Source of the DNA: Flexithrix dorotheae DSM 6795 | GTDB lineage: Bacteria; Bacteroidota; Bacteroidia; Cytophagales; Flammeovirgaceae | Direction of reading: 5' to 3' | DNA: 64,000 nt | Assembly (NCBI RefSeq): GCF_000379765.1 | Contig: NZ_KB903454.1 | Coordinates: forward strand, 62,001-126,000 | Part shown: positions 1 through 8,470 of the stretch, in pieces | Layout of the letters: every line of letters starts with the position of its first letter | Position numbering within the stretch: the stretch's first letter is position 1 | Translations under genes and position numbers: made by a program | The notes under the pieces: generated by a model | Told to the model about the DNA's origin: nothing | Seen by the model: the letters and a program-made list of their open reading frames with translations, nothing else | Database searches by the model: none

Positions 1-1
1 C

Positions 2-364
2 AAATTTGAAGATGCAGAACCTTCACAATGGGATTTTAACGAGAAAATATATGTAGCTTATTTTGAGGAAGGAGGAGACTTCTTCTATGCCAGGTTTGAC
101 GCTGAAGGTAACTGGACTGAAACTGGCAAATTCATATCTGAAGACGAGGTAAACGAGAAAGTTTTAACTGCTGCTTCAGAAATGTTCAATCCTGTAGATA
201 TCACTGAGTACTATGAAGTTACCAACAGTAAAGGCAGCAAAGCCTATATGGTTTTGGTAGACCAGGTGGAAGAAAGGAAAATGGTTATTTTCTCCAAAGA
301 TGGTAAAATGGTAAGATCAGAAGTATTTGCAGTGCAATTGCTTGATGATATCGATCAAAACTAA
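2..364 (+). CDS. PepSY-like domain protein, 5'-truncated by the window
   Basis: The reading frame is open from base 2, so the start and any signal peptide lie outside the window; 120 codons remain. The visible part alternates short aromatic beta strands (VAYFEE, FFYARFD, AYMVLVD) with a final FSKDGKMV turn. This is the pattern of the PepSY-like periplasmic family (pfam11396 type, 'beta-lactamase-inhibitor-like'), which is secreted and of unknown function. An internal ATG at 182 is in the same frame but would cut through the domain, so I do not use it as the start. A strong hairpin terminator follows. The family assignment rests on pattern recognition only. Confidence 0.65.
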   Translation, partial: KFEDAEPSQWDFNEKIYVAYFEEGGDFFYARFDAEGNWTETGKFISEDEVNEKVLTAASEMFNPVDITEYYEVTNSKGSKAYMVLVDQVEERKMVIFSKDGKMVRSEVFAVQLLDDIDQN

Positions 365-401
365 TGGGCAAAAAGGTTTAAGAGTATAAACACATTTAAA
401 G

Positions 402-427
402 GGCCAGGTAATTCCTGGTCTTTTTTA
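402..427 (+). terminator. Rho-independent terminator after the PepSY-like gene
   Basis: A 7-bp stem (GGCCAGG 402-408 with CCTGGTC 414-420, one G-T pair) with loop TAATT is followed by six T. It lies 37 bases past the stop and just before the convergent sigma-factor stop. Confidence 0.8.
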
Positions 428-982
428 TTTCAGGTAATTCTTATGGAGTTTTGTAATTTTTTCCCTGGCCCGTTTTAATCTCATCTTCACAGCACTTTCT
501 CCCAAATCAAGAGAATCCTGAATTTCTTTTACCGACAACTTTTCGTTGTATTTTAAAAGCAAAATCAATTTTTCCTCCGGGGTTAATTTTTCCATTAATT
601 CGGCCAGGACTTCCATTGTAATTTCTGGGGGCAACTCTTCATCCAACTCAGAAATATCCTCCACCGAATCGGCTATTTCTCTGGTGATTTCCAGGTTGAG
701 TTTTTTCTTGTTTTTTCTTAAAAAATCGATGCAGGTATTTTCTGCAATGGTTAAAATCCAGGCCCCAAACTTAGCTCCATCTTTAAAGGAATTAAGTTTT
801 AAATAAACTTTAATTATCGTTTCCTGAGTAAGATCTTTAGCCTGATCTTCATCCTTTACCATGAATTTACATTTGGAAAAAACCTTGGGTTGATACCGGG
901 TTAAAAGTTCCCCAAAAAGGGAGGCATCAAAATTTTCTCTCAATTGAACAACGATGGCCTCTTCCGTCATATCAGCATTCAT
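425..982 (-). CDS. RNA polymerase ECF-type sigma-70 factor
   Basis: At 185 aa this is a normal length for an extracytoplasmic-function sigma factor, which directs RNA polymerase to a small regulon. Region 2 is visible around residues 20-90 (DLTQETIIKVY, FGAWILTIAENTCIDFLRK). An acidic linker follows (residues ~105-125), then region 4 with a helix-turn-helix at ~145-180 (LSVKEIQDSLDLGESAVKMRLKRAREKI). No anti-sigma factor is encoded next to it. The divergent neighbour is a membrane histidine kinase, and 213 bases separate the two genes. The long acidic linker between regions 2 and 4 could modulate activity (inference). Start is the first ATG; MTEEA at residue 5 is an alternative. Confidence 0.88.
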   Translation of the reverse strand: MNADMTEEAIVVQLRENFDASLFGELLTRYQPKVFSKCKFMVKDEDQAKDLTQETIIKVYLKLNSFKDGAKFGAWILTIAENTCIDFLRKNKKKLNLEITREIADSVEDISELDEELPPEITMEVLAELMEKLTPEEKLILLLKYNEKLSVKEIQDSLDLGESAVKMRLKRAREKITKLHKNYLK

Positions 983-1195
983 AAAAAAATATATAAATCA
1001 GTCGAAAAGATTATCGAAATTTACCTTCCGACAATTATAATTATAAATTTTAATTCCACCGTAAAAGTTTCCCTTTGAAGTTGATAAAAGTTTAAATTAA
1101 AATGAAGTTCATGGCATTTTTCCTTCCATCAGGAATTCATTTCGATTATCCCCAAAGAAATTATCCAATTCTCATTTTTTAACTAAATTAAGCCC

Positions 1196-2752
1196 ATGAA
1201 TCAGCAACCTTTGTTAAAAATCGGGCTCATTTTAATGGTGATTTTTCTTTTGCCAGTTATTTCTTTTTCGGTTTATGAAATATCCCAGCTCAATCAAAAT
1301 GAAAAGGATATAAAGGAAATTTATGACAACCAACTGGATGCCATTTTGTATTCCGTAAATCAATACTCAAATGATGTGATCAATTCTATTGCCAGTGAAT
1401 TGAATAGTGCTTTGAATGATCATTACACAAATGGAGAAAAGGCGGTTCAGGCCATAATGGAAGAAAATGAATCGATTACTCATATTTTTTTGATCAATAA
1501 TTTAAGTGAATTGAAAATCACCTTTTTGGGTAAGGATACTCTGAGAAATAAAGAAGCTCTTTCCATTGCAATAAAAGAATTGGTGTTGTTTAATAATGAT
1601 GTGGTGAAGAAACTTTTTACGTTTCAAAGAGGAGGTTATAGAAAAATTGAAGGACTTAATAAACCAGAATTACCGAATGGTAAGTTTCCCTTAATTTTTT
1701 TATTGGATGAAGATAATCAGGATTATCAAATTGCAGGGTTAATTGTAGATCCTGAACTTTTTATTCAGGAGGAAATGGGACCCAAAATCCAATCAATTTC
1801 TCTGGAAAAGTTTATTATCACAGCTTTCCATCAAAACATTGAAAACCCGGTTTATAGCACAGAAGACTTTGAAGGAAAAACTATTCAGCAAAGCCGCCCG
1901 CTATGGCTTTTTCCCGGTTATGAATTGGGCATCATCCTGAAAGGAGAAACAATTGATCAATTGGTCAGACAGCGGTCACAAACTGACTTAATCTTTATTT
2001 TGGCAGTTAATGTCCTGCTTCTTATAGGGGTAGTCATGGTTTTCAGAAACATTCGAAAAGAAGTAAGATTGGCTCAGGTAAAATCCGATTTTGTGTCCAA
2101 TGTTTCCCATGAAATAAGAACTCCACTTTCCTTAATCAGTATGTTTGCAGAAACCCTACAAATGAATAGGGTAAAGTCCGAAGAAAAAAAGAAAGAATAT
2201 TATTCCATTATAAGCCAGGAAGCCCACCGACTTAGTGGAATTGTAAATAAGATTCTGAACTTTTCTCAAATGGAAGCCGACCGAAAAAAATACCATTTCG
2301 AAAAAGCAGATCTTAATGAGATAATCCATGAGGTTTTAAACAATTATGATTATCACCTTAGATCAAAAGGATTCCAATACCAATTTCAAGCTGGAGAAAT
2401 ACCGGCTTTAAACCTAGATAAAGGAGCAATTACAGAATCGGTAATTAACCTACTGGATAATGCCATAAAGTATAGTGAAGAACAGAAAAAAATCACCATA
2501 GAAACCAGGTTAGAAAAGAACCAAGTGGAATTAAAAATTAAAGATTCGGGGATTGGTATTTCAGAACTTCATCAGAAGGAAATATTTGAAAAATTTTTCA
2601 GGGTAACCACCGGATCCATACATAATACCAAAGGGACAGGACTTGGCCTGACCCTGGTAAAACATATTATGGAAGCTCACAAAGGAGCAATTAAATTAAA
2701 TAGTAAATTGGGAGAAGGGAGTACCTTTACCCTGCTTTTTCCTATTGCTTAA
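1196..2752 (+). CDS. Membrane sensor histidine kinase
   Basis: 518 aa. An N-terminal membrane helix (residues ~8-28), a ~240-residue extracytoplasmic sensor region and a second helix (~264-285) are followed by a HisKA domain with phospho-acceptor H305 in NVSHEIRTPLSL. The HATPase domain has the N box (NLLDNAIKYS), G1 (DSGIGI), F box (FEKFFRV) and G2 (GTGLGLTLV). There is no HAMP-like linker beyond a short connector. The kinase looks active. No response regulator gene is adjacent, so its partner is elsewhere. It is divergent from the ECF sigma gene and ends convergently with, and 11 bases inside, the amidohydrolase gene. I do not recognise the sensor region. Confidence 0.9.
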   Translation: MNQQPLLKIGLILMVIFLLPVISFSVYEISQLNQNEKDIKEIYDNQLDAILYSVNQYSNDVINSIASELNSALNDHYTNGEKAVQAIMEENESITHIFLINNLSELKITFLGKDTLRNKEALSIAIKELVLFNNDVVKKLFTFQRGGYRKIEGLNKPELPNGKFPLIFLLDEDNQDYQIAGLIVDPELFIQEEMGPKIQSISLEKFIITAFHQNIENPVYSTEDFEGKTIQQSRPLWLFPGYELGIILKGETIDQLVRQRSQTDLIFILAVNVLLLIGVVMVFRNIRKEVRLAQVKSDFVSNVSHEIRTPLSLISMFAETLQMNRVKSEEKKKEYYSIISQEAHRLSGIVNKILNFSQMEADRKKYHFEKADLNEIIHEVLNNYDYHLRSKGFQYQFQAGEIPALNLDKGAITESVINLLDNAIKYSEEQKKITIETRLEKNQVELKIKDSGIGISELHQKEIFEKFFRVTTGSIHNTKGTGLGLTLVKHIMEAHKGAIKLNSKLGEGSTFTLLFPIA

Positions 2753-4370
2753 ATCCGGGACCTTTCACAAATTTGCCGGGAGTTTTTCCTGTATGTGCTC
2801 CGTTTTCAATTACCGGAACACCATTCACCAATACATGAATTACCCCCTCGGCATATTGATGAGGTTTTTCGAAAGTGGCTTTATCGATTATGGTATTTGG
2901 GTTAAAAATTACCACATCAGCAAAAAAACCTTTTTCCAACTTACCTCTTTGCTTCACCCCTATCCTTTGAGCCGAAAGCCAACTCAATTTATAAATGGCC
3001 TCTTCCAGTGGAATCACCTTTTCTTCTCTGACGTATTTGCCTAATAATCGGGCAAAGTTCCCATAAGTTCTGGGATGAGTCATGGATTCCAGATTTTTCC
3101 CTTCAGCGGCAATTGACCTGGCATCAGAGCAAAAAGTGATATAGGGAAGCTTGATTTGCTTTTTCACATTTTCTTCAGTCATTAAAAAATAAGCGCAACC
3201 TATATCCCCATGGTTTCCTAAAATTAATTCTACAATAGTTTCTGCCGGTGACATTCCATAAATTCTGGCTACATCTCCTACATTTTTTCCGATGAGGTAA
3301 TTCAGGGAATCCTGATTAAATTCAAGTAAAAGAATATTTTCAGGCTTACCTGAAAGACTCAAAAAATTCTCCCAATCTGTCTCATCACTTTCCATTTCAC
3401 TTATAATTTTCTTTCTTGTTTCAGGATTTGCCAACCTTTCCAAAAACTTTTCTTTCCCTCCATCCTGAGCCCAAGGAGGCAAGCAGGCATCCAGTCCGGT
3501 AGATGCTCCAGTGTAATTATACATATTGGCTTTGATGTCTAAACCTACAGCATTGGCCGAATCGATTTTAGCCAAAATTCCATCCAGTTTTTTCCAATTA
3601 TTTTCCCCGGCAGCTTTTAAGTGGAAAATTTCAGCAGGAAGATTTCCTTCCTTTGAAATCTTTATTAATTCATTTACAGCTTCTTCAATTTTATTTCCTT
3701 CACTTCTCATGTGGGAAATGTATCTTCCGCCATATTTTCCAGCTTCTTTGGATAAGGCAATTAATTCCTCGGTAGAGGCAAAAAACGCTGGAGGATAAAT
3801 TAAAGAAGAGCCAACCCCGAGCGCTCCACCTTCCATAGATTCTTTTACCAATTCCTGCATTTTCTGAAGTTCCTCCGCATTTGGAGCCCGGTCCTCATAT
3901 CCTAATTGATTGATCCTGATAGTGGTAGCCCCAACATATGAAGCGAAATTACAAGATACTCCCTTTTCTTCCAGTGCTTTCATATTGTCATAAAATGAAA
4001 GTGGGCCGTTTTTGGCATCTTTGGCATTATATGGCCCAAGGGATGAACCCTCTCCAAAAACTTCTAAAGTAACCCCTTGTTTTAAATCCGAAAGAGATCG
4101 GCCATCAAGTTGAAAAGGATAGGCTGCCCAACTGAGATTGTTTACAAAACCAGGGCTTACCGCCATGCCTGTTGCATCAATTCTTTGCTTGGCTTTTTTA
4201 GAATCCAGGTTACCAATTTTAGCTACTTTATCCCTTTTAATCCCAATATCAGTTTGAACTCCGGGTGAACCAGAGCCATCGTAAACGGTGCCATTTTCAA
4301 TTATATAACTATATGGCGTGCAGGCCATGAACAAAAAAATTACTGACCCAATCAAAAATATTTTATTCAT
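2742..4370 (-). CDS. Exported N-acyl-D-amino-acid deacylase-like amidohydrolase (lipoprotein)
   Basis: The amidohydrolase fold is recognised from the N-terminal composite beta strand (GTVYDGSGSPG), the metal-site region YISHMRSEG and HLKAAG, and the C-terminal FCSDARS and ADVVIFNP segments. This order is typical of D-aminoacylase / dihydroorotase-like enzymes that remove acyl groups from D-amino acids. I chose the ATG at 4370: it gives MNKIFLIGSVIFLFMAC, a lipoprotein signal with Cys17. An ATG four codons upstream (4382) would overlap the epimerase stop. The gene follows the dipeptide epimerase gene by 4 bases, so the two are one operon. A role in cleaving murein-derived D-amino-acid conjugates outside the cytoplasm is inferred; the exact substrate is unknown. 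Confidence 0.85.
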   Translation of the reverse strand: MNKIFLIGSVIFLFMACTPYSYIIENGTVYDGSGSPGVQTDIGIKRDKVAKIGNLDSKKAKQRIDATGMAVSPGFVNNLSWAAYPFQLDGRSLSDLKQGVTLEVFGEGSSLGPYNAKDAKNGPLSFYDNMKALEEKGVSCNFASYVGATTIRINQLGYEDRAPNAEELQKMQELVKESMEGGALGVGSSLIYPPAFFASTEELIALSKEAGKYGGRYISHMRSEGNKIEEAVNELIKISKEGNLPAEIFHLKAAGENNWKKLDGILAKIDSANAVGLDIKANMYNYTGASTGLDACLPPWAQDGGKEKFLERLANPETRKKIISEMESDETDWENFLSLSGKPENILLLEFNQDSLNYLIGKNVGDVARIYGMSPAETIVELILGNHGDIGCAYFLMTEENVKKQIKLPYITFCSDARSIAAEGKNLESMTHPRTYGNFARLLGKYVREEKVIPLEEAIYKLSWLSAQRIGVKQRGKLEKGFFADVVIFNPNTIIDKATFEKPHQYAEGVIHVLVNGVPVIENGAHTGKTPGKFVKGPGFKQ

Positions 4371-4374
4371 GTCC

Positions 4375-5403
4375 TTATACATTTAAAGTTTCTTTTAATA
4401 ATGTTACACCCGAACCGTTTTCTTTCCCATATTTTACAATTCCATTTTCAATGGTAACTCCACTGGCAATATCACTTTTGAGCAACAAAGCTCCGTCCAT
4501 ATCTACATAATCTAATTGAGGTAAAAGCTGGGCGATGGCGGAAATACCCACCGTAGACTCTGTCATGCATCCTACCATTTTTTTCAATCCCAGTTCCTCT
4601 GCTTTTTTAATCATTCTCCTGGCTGGAGTTAGTCCACCACATTTGGTTAACTTAATATTGACTCCATGGAAATACCCATAACATTTTTCCACATCATTTT
4701 CCTTAATGCAACTTTCATCTGCAATAATGGGCAATGCACTTTTTTGAAAAACCTTTTTCATTCCTTCCCAATTGTCAGCAGCTAGTGGCTGCTCAATAAA
4801 CTCTACACCCAACTCAGCCATTTCTTTTGAATTTTGTATCGTTTCTTCAGTGGTCCAGGCACAGTTGGCATCAACCCTGAATACCGCATCTGTAACTTTT
4901 CTTAAAGCTTTAATGATCTCAATATCTTCGGATGTTCCTAATTTTATTTTATAAAGCGGCCAGGGCTGTTCCTGAAGTTTTTTAGTCATATTTTCGATGG
5001 AATCAATGCCAATGGTAAAGTTGGTTAATGGATTATTTGCCTGGTTTGAATTCCAAAGCTGATAAACCGGTTTTCCATGAATTTTTCCATAAAGATCATA
5101 GGCTGCTTCATCAAGCGCACATAAGGCAAATGAGTTTTTCCCAATGCGTTGGTTTAACTCTTCCCAAAGTTTTTCAGGCGTTTCAAATTGATAGGATGCC
5201 AAAAAACCTCTTACTTCTTCCAGGCTTTTACTAATATACTCAGCTGTAATTTTATAATACTTATTGGTAGTGGCTTCCCCAAATCCGGAGAAACTGTTTT
5301 CTCTTAACTCCACAATTACAGTTTCCTGACTTTCCCTTGAATCATGGGCTATTTTAAAGGGATGTTTGAGCACCAGTTTAGTGGGATAAATATTTAATTT
5401 CAT
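4375..5403 (-). CDS. Dipeptide epimerase (L-Ala-D/L-Glu epimerase type)
   Basis: 342 aa, enolase superfamily. The catalytic frame is complete: K152-x-K154 (YKIKLG), D178 (RVDAN), E204 (FIEQPL), D229 (IADES) and K251 (NIKLTKCGG). The C-terminal D301-x-D303 (VDMDG) is, from what is known of the family, the signature of dipeptide epimerases, where it holds the substrate amino group. The usual substrate is L-Ala-D-Glu from murein, epimerised so that ordinary peptidases can cut it in the cytoplasm. It is first gene of a two-gene operon with the D-aminoacylase-like gene. It is divergent from a PGRP-type amidase, which supports a murein-recycling role. Confidence 0.9.
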   Translation of the reverse strand: MKLNIYPTKLVLKHPFKIAHDSRESQETVIVELRENSFSGFGEATTNKYYKITAEYISKSLEEVRGFLASYQFETPEKLWEELNQRIGKNSFALCALDEAAYDLYGKIHGKPVYQLWNSNQANNPLTNFTIGIDSIENMTKKLQEQPWPLYKIKLGTSEDIEIIKALRKVTDAVFRVDANCAWTTEETIQNSKEMAELGVEFIEQPLAADNWEGMKKVFQKSALPIIADESCIKENDVEKCYGYFHGVNIKLTKCGGLTPARRMIKKAEELGLKKMVGCMTESTVGISAIAQLLPQLDYVDMDGALLLKSDIASGVTIENGIVKYGKENGSGVTLLKETLNV

Positions 5404-5471
5404 GTGTTAATGGGTTAATGTGTTTTAAACTTTGAGGAAAATCGAATAGCAATTTCCGATTGTAGTTCATC

Positions 5472-5500
5472 TTGACCTGGTGAGTGCTTGGATAGGTCAA
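5472..5500. promoter_or_regulatory. Inverted repeat in divergent control region
   Basis: TTGACCT (5472-5478) and AGGTCAA (5494-5500) form a perfect 7-bp dyad with a 15-base spacer. It lies between the divergent epimerase and amidase genes. Two more GGTC words follow at about 5512-5527. Candidate operator; no regulator is encoded next to it. Confidence 0.4.
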
Positions 5501-5537
5501 TTTTATTTATTGGTCTTTTGTAAGGTCTTTTTTAGTT

Positions 5538-5556
5538 TTTGCATTAAGAATGCAAA
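5538..5556. promoter_or_regulatory. Inverted repeat TTTGCATT-AAG-AATGCAAA
   Basis: A perfect 8-bp dyad with a 3-base spacer, 77 bases before the amidase start. Arms and spacing fit a dimeric repressor site; the hairpin lacks a T tract after it, so it is not a terminator. Confidence 0.45.
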
Positions 5557-5632
5557 CCGGATTGGTTAAAATTGCTAAAAATTAACAATCCTGATATTTC
5601 AGGCAAAAAAATAAAAGAAAACACACAAAACC

Positions 5633-6301
5633 ATGCAAAAACAACTTCTATTTTTAATTACATTATTTTATTCCTTTCAACTTGCTCATGGCCAGATTAA
5701 AATTGTGGACAAACCTGTAATTTTTGATGAACGTAGGAAAGAATTGTCACTTGAGTATATGAAGACCAGGTACGATATTGAAAAAGAGACTCCCACTATC
5801 GACCCAAAGATCATAGTTGTCCACTATACGGTAATTCCCACTTTCGAAAAAACTTTTCAGGTATTCGATAAATCGGAAATTCCACAATCCAGAGACCAGA
5901 TAAAGGGAGCCAGCCAATTGAATGTTTCGGCTCAATTTGTAGTAGATAGAGATGGCACCATTTACAGGCTAATGCCTGAAACCACCTTTGCCAGACACGT
6001 AATCGGCTTAAACCATTGTGCTATAGGCATTGAAAATGTGGGAGATGGAAAAGATAATCCACTTACAAAAGCTCAGTTAAAAGCCAACGCCAAACTGGTA
6101 AAATATCTCAAAGAAAAATATGAAATCGAATATTTAATTGGTCATTATGAGTATAAAGCATTCCAAAATCATCCTCTTTGGAAGGAAAAGGATAAGAATT
6201 ACAGAACAGTAAAGGATGACCCGGGAAAAGATTTCATGAAGGCCTTAAGAAAAAAAGTAAAAAAACTGGATATTAATCCTGCACCGGAATTAACCAATTA
6301 A
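5633..6301 (+). CDS. Exported N-acetylmuramoyl-L-alanine amidase (Amidase_2/PGRP)
   Basis: 222 aa with a cleavable signal peptide (MQKQLLFLITLFYSFQLAHG). The zinc amidase fold is visible: first ligand His in IIVVHYT, second His in the FARHVIGLNHCAIGIENVG region, and the last ligand Asp in DDPGKDF. GHYEYK lies between them. The enzyme cuts the MurNAc-L-Ala bond and releases stem peptides from peptidoglycan in the periplasm. It is divergent from the epimerase operon and is followed 29 bases later by a D-serine dehydratase-like gene on the same strand. The four genes together would process D-amino-acid-containing murein fragments (inference from context). Confidence 0.92.
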   Translation: MQKQLLFLITLFYSFQLAHGQIKIVDKPVIFDERRKELSLEYMKTRYDIEKETPTIDPKIIVVHYTVIPTFEKTFQVFDKSEIPQSRDQIKGASQLNVSAQFVVDRDGTIYRLMPETTFARHVIGLNHCAIGIENVGDGKDNPLTKAQLKANAKLVKYLKEKYEIEYLIGHYEYKAFQNHPLWKEKDKNYRTVKDDPGKDFMKALRKKVKKLDINPAPELTN

Positions 6302-6330
6302 TTTATTTTCAATCTTAACTGAACTCTATT

Positions 6331-7437
6331 TTGGCTTTAAATATCATACAACCTACCCTGCTACTTGATAAACAAAAAGCTTTAAATAACATTAAAAGAA
6401 TGAGTGAAAAAGCCAGGCTGAATGGCATGGCCTTCACTCCTCATTTTAAAACTCACCAATCTGCAGAAATAGCCTCATGGTATAAAACTTTCGGGGTTTC
6501 AAAAATTAAAGTATCTTCCCTTAAAATGGCCAGGTATTTTGCTAAAAATGGATGGGAAAATATTGTTTTGGCATTTCCCCTAAATATCCTGGAAATTCCG
6601 GAAATAAATGAGTTAGCCCAAAAGGTAAAACTTGATATTTTAATTGTAAATAAAGAAGCATTAATTGCTTTAAAGAACCAGTTGACCACGGCCATTGGGT
6701 TTTACATTGAAATAGATACAGGATACCATCGAACAGGAATTCCTCCAAGGGAAATTGATTTGATTTCAACTTTAATCAGGAAAGCTAAAGAAAATCAACT
6801 CCTTCATTTCCAGGGATTTTATTGTCATGCGGGGCATTCTTATCACCTGGATTCTCCTGAAGATTTTAAATTAAACTTCCAACAATCCCTAGATGCTTTG
6901 AACCATTTAAAATCAATTTTTATTCCCCAAAATAAGCACTTAAAAATTTCTTTTGGGGATACTCCCTTTTGTAGTGTTTTTGAACAATTTAAAGGAGTAG
7001 ATGAATTTGGTCCGGGAAATTTTGTTTTCTATGATTTAACCCAACAAAAAATTGGTTCTTGCCATTATGAAAATATAGCTGTAGCAATGGCCTGCCCTGT
7101 AATTGCCATCTATCCCGAAAGAAATCAAATTGTAGTTCATGGCGGAGGTGTTCATTTTGCCAAAGATTTTCTAGTCAATAAAAATGGTCAGGCAATTTAT
7201 GGAAAAGTAGCAGCATTTGCCCCTGGAAATCCAAAAGGTTGGGGTAAGCCAATTGAAGATATTGAACTTACTGGTATTTCGCAGGAGCATGGAACTTTAT
7301 CTGCAACTAATGCTTTTATTTCAAAAACAAAAATTGGAGATATTCTCTCTATATTACCTGTTCATTCTTGCATGACGGCAAATGCAATGGGTGAGTATTT
7401 AACTCTGGATGGAGAAAAGCTTAAAATGATGAAATAA
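6331..7437 (+). CDS. D-serine dehydratase / D-threonine aldolase family PLP enzyme
   Basis: 368 aa, fold type III (alanine-racemase-like) enzyme. The PLP lysine lies in FTPHFKTHQ. The metal site near the C-terminus reads PVHSCMTAN with H345 and C347. As I recall the family, a His-Cys pair binds zinc in D-serine dehydratase, whereas D-threonine aldolase has His-Asp, so a D-serine dehydratase activity is favoured. The start is probably TTG at 6331: a stop lies in frame at 6316, the first ATG is 24 codons inside the conserved N-terminal segment (TLLLDKQKALNNIKRM), and CTG 6319 or ATT 6328 are less likely. It sits 29 bases after the amidase, so co-transcription is likely. It ends 4 bases from a convergent hydrolase gene. 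Confidence 0.85.
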   Translation: MALNIIQPTLLLDKQKALNNIKRMSEKARLNGMAFTPHFKTHQSAEIASWYKTFGVSKIKVSSLKMARYFAKNGWENIVLAFPLNILEIPEINELAQKVKLDILIVNKEALIALKNQLTTAIGFYIEIDTGYHRTGIPPREIDLISTLIRKAKENQLLHFQGFYCHAGHSYHLDSPEDFKLNFQQSLDALNHLKSIFIPQNKHLKISFGDTPFCSVFEQFKGVDEFGPGNFVFYDLTQQKIGSCHYENIAVAMACPVIAIYPERNQIVVHGGGVHFAKDFLVNKNGQAIYGKVAAFAPGNPKGWGKPIEDIELTGISQEHGTLSATNAFISKTKIGDILSILPVHSCMTANAMGEYLTLDGEKLKMMK

Positions 7438-7441
7438 AACT

Positions 7442-8470
7442 TTAATATTCAGCAAATTCCAAAGCTCTTAATTCTGTATACGTTTCTTTCTTTCCTTTAA
7501 GTTCGAATCCCACATGTCCTCCATTTTGAGGCAATTCTAAATTTAAAAAATCACTTTTTTTGGCAAGATCCTCCGGATAGCATTTGTCCACCAGAAATGG
7601 GTCATTAAGGGCATTAATTAACAAAACTGGCTTCCTGATTCCAGAAAGATGATGAATGGAACTGGCTTTATCGTAAAAATCTTCAGCACTTTTAAATCCA
7701 TGCAATGGTGCAGTATAATTTTGATCGAATTTCCTCAAAGATTTTATTTTGTATTTTTCCAAAGGTTCTACTGAAATCAGCTCTGGCATCAGTTCAGCTT
7801 TCGCCTTTACCTTTTCAGAAAGTTTTTTAAAAAACCGCTTGTTGTAAAAAATTTTACTTTTTTTCTCTAATTCTATGCTACAATCTGTTAAGTCGCAAGG
7901 AACTGAAACCGCAATACCTTTTTTAATTTCCGGTCTTACTTTTTCCCCTCTTTCACCAAAATATTTTAAGGTAAGACTTCCTCCCATGCTAAACCCAACC
8001 AACACCAATTCATTGTAGTTTTTTTTATCCAAAATATGATGAATCACTAAAGAAAGATCAGGCGTATCAGCATGGTGATAAAACCTGGGCAAGCGATTCA
8101 TTTCTCCACTACAACTTCTGCAATTCCAACCTATTCCGTCCCAACCATTTTGATTAAACAATCTGATCACACCTTTTACATAATGCCGATTGGCACTTCC
8201 CTCAAGGCCATGGGAAACAAGTACAGCCTTTCGATTCCCTTTGGCAGACCAGTCGATATCTAGAAAATCACCGTCAGGAGTTTCTATCCTTTCTCTGGTA
8301 TAATTTACTTCTTCAATTTCCCTGAGGAAACTTGGAATTATAGTTTGTAAATGACCATTGAATTGAAAAGATGGGGATTTAAATTTTTGCGCTTTAATAA
8401 TAGGCATTGGCTTGTAGGGAAAAAAAATCAAAAGATGGTCAATAGTGTAAAATTTAATCATTTGATTCAT
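7442..8470 (-). CDS. Alpha/beta hydrolase of the YheT / EMB8 family
   Basis: The family signature NGHLQTIIPS is near the N-terminus, and PDGDFLDIDW, VLVSHGLEGSANRHYVKG, NCRSCSGEMNR and YHHADT follow. The nucleophile elbow is GFSMGGSL, the acid is in NALNDPF and the His in NGGHVGFE, so the triad is intact. Family members are thought to act on esters or lipids; the substrate is unknown. The first ATG (8470) overlaps the upstream Nudix gene by 17 bases. An ATG at 8407 gives MPIIKAQKFKSPSFQFNG, which fits the normal family N-terminus better and may be the true start. It is the second gene of an operon with the Nudix hydrolase. Confidence 0.88.
   Translation of the reverse strand: MNQMIKFYTIDHLLIFFPYKPMPIIKAQKFKSPSFQFNGHLQTIIPSFLREIEEVNYTRERIETPDGDFLDIDWSAKGNRKAVLVSHGLEGSANRHYVKGVIRLFNQNGWDGIGWNCRSCSGEMNRLPRFYHHADTPDLSLVIHHILDKKNYNELVLVGFSMGGSLTLKYFGERGEKVRPEIKKGIAVSVPCDLTDCSIELEKKSKIFYNKRFFKKLSEKVKAKAELMPELISVEPLEKYKIKSLRKFDQNYTAPLHGFKSAEDFYDKASSIHHLSGIRKPVLLINALNDPFLVDKCYPEDLAKKSDFLNLELPQNGGHVGFELKGKKETYTELRALEFAEY

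Noticed and set aside
7501-7510. GTTCGAATCC, a tRNA T-loop-like word
   Set aside because: It lies inside the YheT-like gene and no acceptor stem or anticodon arm can be formed around it.
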